Assembly (NCBI RefSeq): GCF_003751505.1
Contig: NZ_RJVB01000001.1
Coordinates: 1-64,000, forward strand
Length of the DNA: 64,000 bases
DNA from: Erwinia sp. JUb26
Lineage (GTDB): Bacteria; Pseudomonadota; Gammaproteobacteria; Enterobacterales; Enterobacteriaceae
Reading direction: 5' to 3'
Below the pieces are notes generated by a model. It saw only the letters and a program-made list of their open reading frames with translations. It ran no database searches and was not told where the DNA came from. The translations under genes and the position numbers were made by a program. Position 1 is the first letter of the stretch; the number at the start of each line of letters is the position of its first letter. Shown here one piece after another: positions 63,750 through 64,000 of this stretch.

Positions 63750-64000
63750 TTAACGAGCGTGAGATGAAGTAAAAACGTGCAGGGCGGAAGGCGGAACGTG
63801 CAGCCTGACCGGTGTTTGCGGCGGCCAGCAGACGCTGTCATCCGCCAGCAGCAGATGATGATCGCAGCGCACGGTGTGGCGATATAAATTGCCGAGAAAT
63901 GCGCTCTGCTCCACGATGCCCTCTACGGTGAGTCCGCTTTCTGGCAGCGTGCGATTTAATTCAGACAGTCCCGTATCGGCACTGCGGAAATAAATCATCC
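63750..64000 (-). CDS. ABC importer ATPase, C-terminal TOBE part (partial)
   Basis: The frame enters from the right edge and ends at 63750. The visible 83 residues (FRSADTGLSELNRTLPESGLTVEGIVEQSAFLGNLYRHTVRC...VRLHVPPSALHVF) resemble a TOBE_2 domain, the regulatory C-terminus of PotA/FbpC-type ATPases. The nucleotide-binding domain lies outside the window. It stands 28 bp upstream of the binding-protein gene and is probably co-transcribed. Confidence 0.8.
   Translation of the reverse strand, partial: MIYFRSADTGLSELNRTLPESGLTVEGIVEQSAFLGNLYRHTVRCDHHLLLADDSVCWPPQTPVRLHVPPSALHVFTSSHAR

Overview
The window looks like a chromosomal segment of a GC-rich enterobacterium, probably Erwinia/Pantoea-like (Erwiniaceae). 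This rests on the enterobactin-type gene order, chrysobactin-class siderophore genes, an acetoin (aco) operon, amn, and a PQQ glucose dehydrogenase. The genus is an inference. Several small decayed or mobile pieces interrupt an otherwise ordered chromosome: an IS110-type end, an IS3 element, an AT-rich DUF4238 island and a frameshifted hicB.

Region 1 (about 0.5-27 kb) is a catechol siderophore locus arranged like the ent/fep/fes cluster. It holds the exporter entS, divergent Fur-boxed fepDGC, a large dimodular NRPS, an MbtH-like protein, a Fes-type esterase, and two tandem paralogous TonB receptors with a LysR/MFS pair between them. A C45-type acyltransferase/hydrolase closes it. The NRPS reads C-A-T-E-C-A-T-TE. 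Its second A domain carries the serine code and its first an acidic pocket, so the likely product is a DHB-D-(Lys/Arg/Orn)-L-Ser siderophore of the chrysobactin/vanchrobactin class. The DHB genes (entCEBA) and fepB are not in the window and would be expected to the left or elsewhere.

Region 2 (27-38.5 kb) is acetoin/2,3-butanediol catabolism: the sigma-54 activator acoR, acoXABC, a lipoate-ligase-like gene and a divergent butanediol dehydrogenase. Both transcription units have -24/-12 promoters with upstream TGTAAC motifs that are candidate AcoR sites.

Two long intergenic stretches in this region (29.4-31.1 and 36.2-37.4 kb) hold at least six full and two partial copies of a roughly 200-bp repeat. 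Each full copy is closed by its own inverted arms and contains internal hairpins whose stems covary while the loop GGA (read on one strand) is conserved. Three copies carry the exact 12-nt CsrA SELEX consensus in a hairpin. This is the most interesting signal in the window: a dispersed family that could act as CsrA/RsmA-binding RNA.

Region 3 (38.9-45 kb) holds amn, a LacI-type regulator with two HTH domains in tandem, and an ascorbate-family PTS operon (IIA, IIB, IIC). Region 4 (44-54.7 kb) is a second iron-siderophore module. A tight five-gene operon encodes a TonB receptor, an Fe-siderophore binding protein, two YbtP/YbtQ-like ABC half-transporters and an MFS protein. A Fur-boxed AraC/YbtA-like regulator is divergent to it and is followed by a flavin monooxygenase. 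Region 5 (54.8-64 kb) contains a candidate MqsR/MqsA-like toxin-antitoxin pair with an operator dyad, gcd, an exported OB-fold-like protein, a luciferase-like oxidoreductase, and an ABC importer operon whose ATPase gene runs off the right edge. Four 7-8-bp microsatellites also occur, three of them just after stop codons.
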